Shown piece by piece: positions 63,649 to 64,000 of a DNA stretch of 64,000 bases (its first letter is position 1; each line of letters begins with the position of its first letter). The stretch is from Mesoaciditoga sp. (GTDB lineage: Bacteria > Thermotogota > Thermotogae > Mesoaciditogales > Mesoaciditogaceae). Where the stretch lies: positions 35,981 to 99,980 of the forward strand of contig PNIW01000011.1 in the NCBI GenBank assembly GCA_002878315.1, written 5' to 3'. The notes under the pieces are model-generated. The model did not search any database. It worked only from the letters and a program-made list of their open reading frames with translations, and was not told the DNA's origin. A program made the translations under genes and the position numbers.

Positions 63649-64000
63649 TCTAATAGATTCTTTGATTGATGAGATAAGAAAAACAGCAGGTGATAAAGAC
63701 CTATACATTGCCTTTTCCGGAGGACTTGATTCGAGCGTTGTGGCCATTCTTTCCAAATTGGCGATCGGTCCATCAAGAGTTACGCTTGTTACAACGAAAT
63801 TCGATTTTACCTATCCCCAAACGATCGAGATAGTGAAAAATTTTGCCATTTCAAATGGACTAAAACATGTTTTTGTAGATGGATCTGAATGGCAAAGAAA
63901 GATATGGAGATCGGGTCCGGCCTGTAACGCGTGCACACGCGGGCCTAAACTTGAGAGCGTCAAAAAGTATGCAAATGGTATAGTTGTAACTGGCGCCGAA
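63617..64000 (+). CDS. PP-loop ATPase, partial (N-terminal 128 residues)
   Basis: A frame open to the window edge begins with ATG 63617 or GTG 63623, inside the end of cysK. The P-loop motif for ATP pyrophosphatases is YIAFSGGLDSSVVAIL (SGGxDS, near 33-48). A CxxC with basic context follows (GPACNACTRGPK, near 98-109) and the visible part ends in VVTGAE. This family includes QueC, tRNA thiolation and LarE-like enzymes. Place beside cysE and cysK hints at sulfur handling. The exact family cannot be set from the part seen. Confidence 0.7.
   Translation, partial: MEVENISQYGDLIDSLIDEIRKTAGDKDLYIAFSGGLDSSVVAILSKLAIGPSRVTLVTTKFDFTYPQTIEIVKNFAISNGLKHVFVDGSEWQRKIWRSGPACNACTRGPKLESVKKYANGIVVTGAE

Overview
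The window is a gene-dense stretch of a bacterial chromosome, moderately AT-rich and with many AGA/ATA codons. It most resembles Thermotogota, possibly the Mesoaciditoga/Athalassotoga branch; this placement is inferred from gene content. The main supports are a six-subunit Rnf complex behind apt-pgi, a metG-gyrA pair, a DhnA-type aldolase, a protein disulfide oxidoreductase of the thermophile type, a BMP-family lipoprotein-like binding protein, and a putative outer-membrane protein paired with a lipoprotein. No insertion sequence, prophage, CRISPR array or rRNA was seen. One tRNA (Arg, CCT) is present.

Layout. Positions 1-4943 (minus) hold a flagellar-type MotE/FliK-like end preceded by a MarR - metallo-hydrolase - two MFS exporter cassette. 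5231-11711 (plus) is apt-pgi-rnfCDGEAB, followed by an AhpD-like gene. 12119-15730 (minus) runs from a ribokinase-like kinase through an S4 protein, a YchF GTPase and a membrane protein to a divergent sliding-clamp-like protein. 16043-17942 (plus) is a 29-residue peptide, a membrane HD-GYP protein and a DUF5317 protein. 18271-32730 (plus) is a long housekeeping run: metG, gyrA, truA, tlyA, secA, prfB, a pyruvyltransferase-like protein, a tandem HD protein, a BMP binding protein, a GDPD and an MFS protein.

32745-45520 (minus) contains DUF1844, aldolase, then a long operon from DUF2089/DUF4097/MFS through queD-queF-yhhQ to a RecB-like nuclease and an acyltransferase, and upstream of it the chaperone set dnaK-hsp20-clp. 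45810-58937 (plus) has osmC, a degenerate PstB-like ATPase, mtaB, a class IV aminotransferase, yicC-remA-gmk-rpoZ-coaBC, PDO-trxB, tRNA-Arg, the lipoprotein/barrel pair and a family 5 binding protein. 58984-62099 (minus) is an rRNA methyltransferase, a PfkB kinase and an ion transporter; 62223-64000 (plus) is cysE-cysK and a partial PP-loop ATPase.

Together the genes fit an anaerobic fermenter that handles sugar phosphates (pgi, aldolase, PfkB kinases), couples reduced ferredoxin and NAD to an ion gradient through Rnf, and keeps thiol balance with PDO/TrxB and OsmC. Translation starts are often TTG or GTG behind strong GGAGG/GGTG ribosome sites, and many promoters carry an extended -10 (TGnTATAAT). 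The most unusual items are the small peptide/HD-GYP/DUF5317 unit, the clamp-like protein, the PstB-like ATPase with broken motifs and the very short RnfB.
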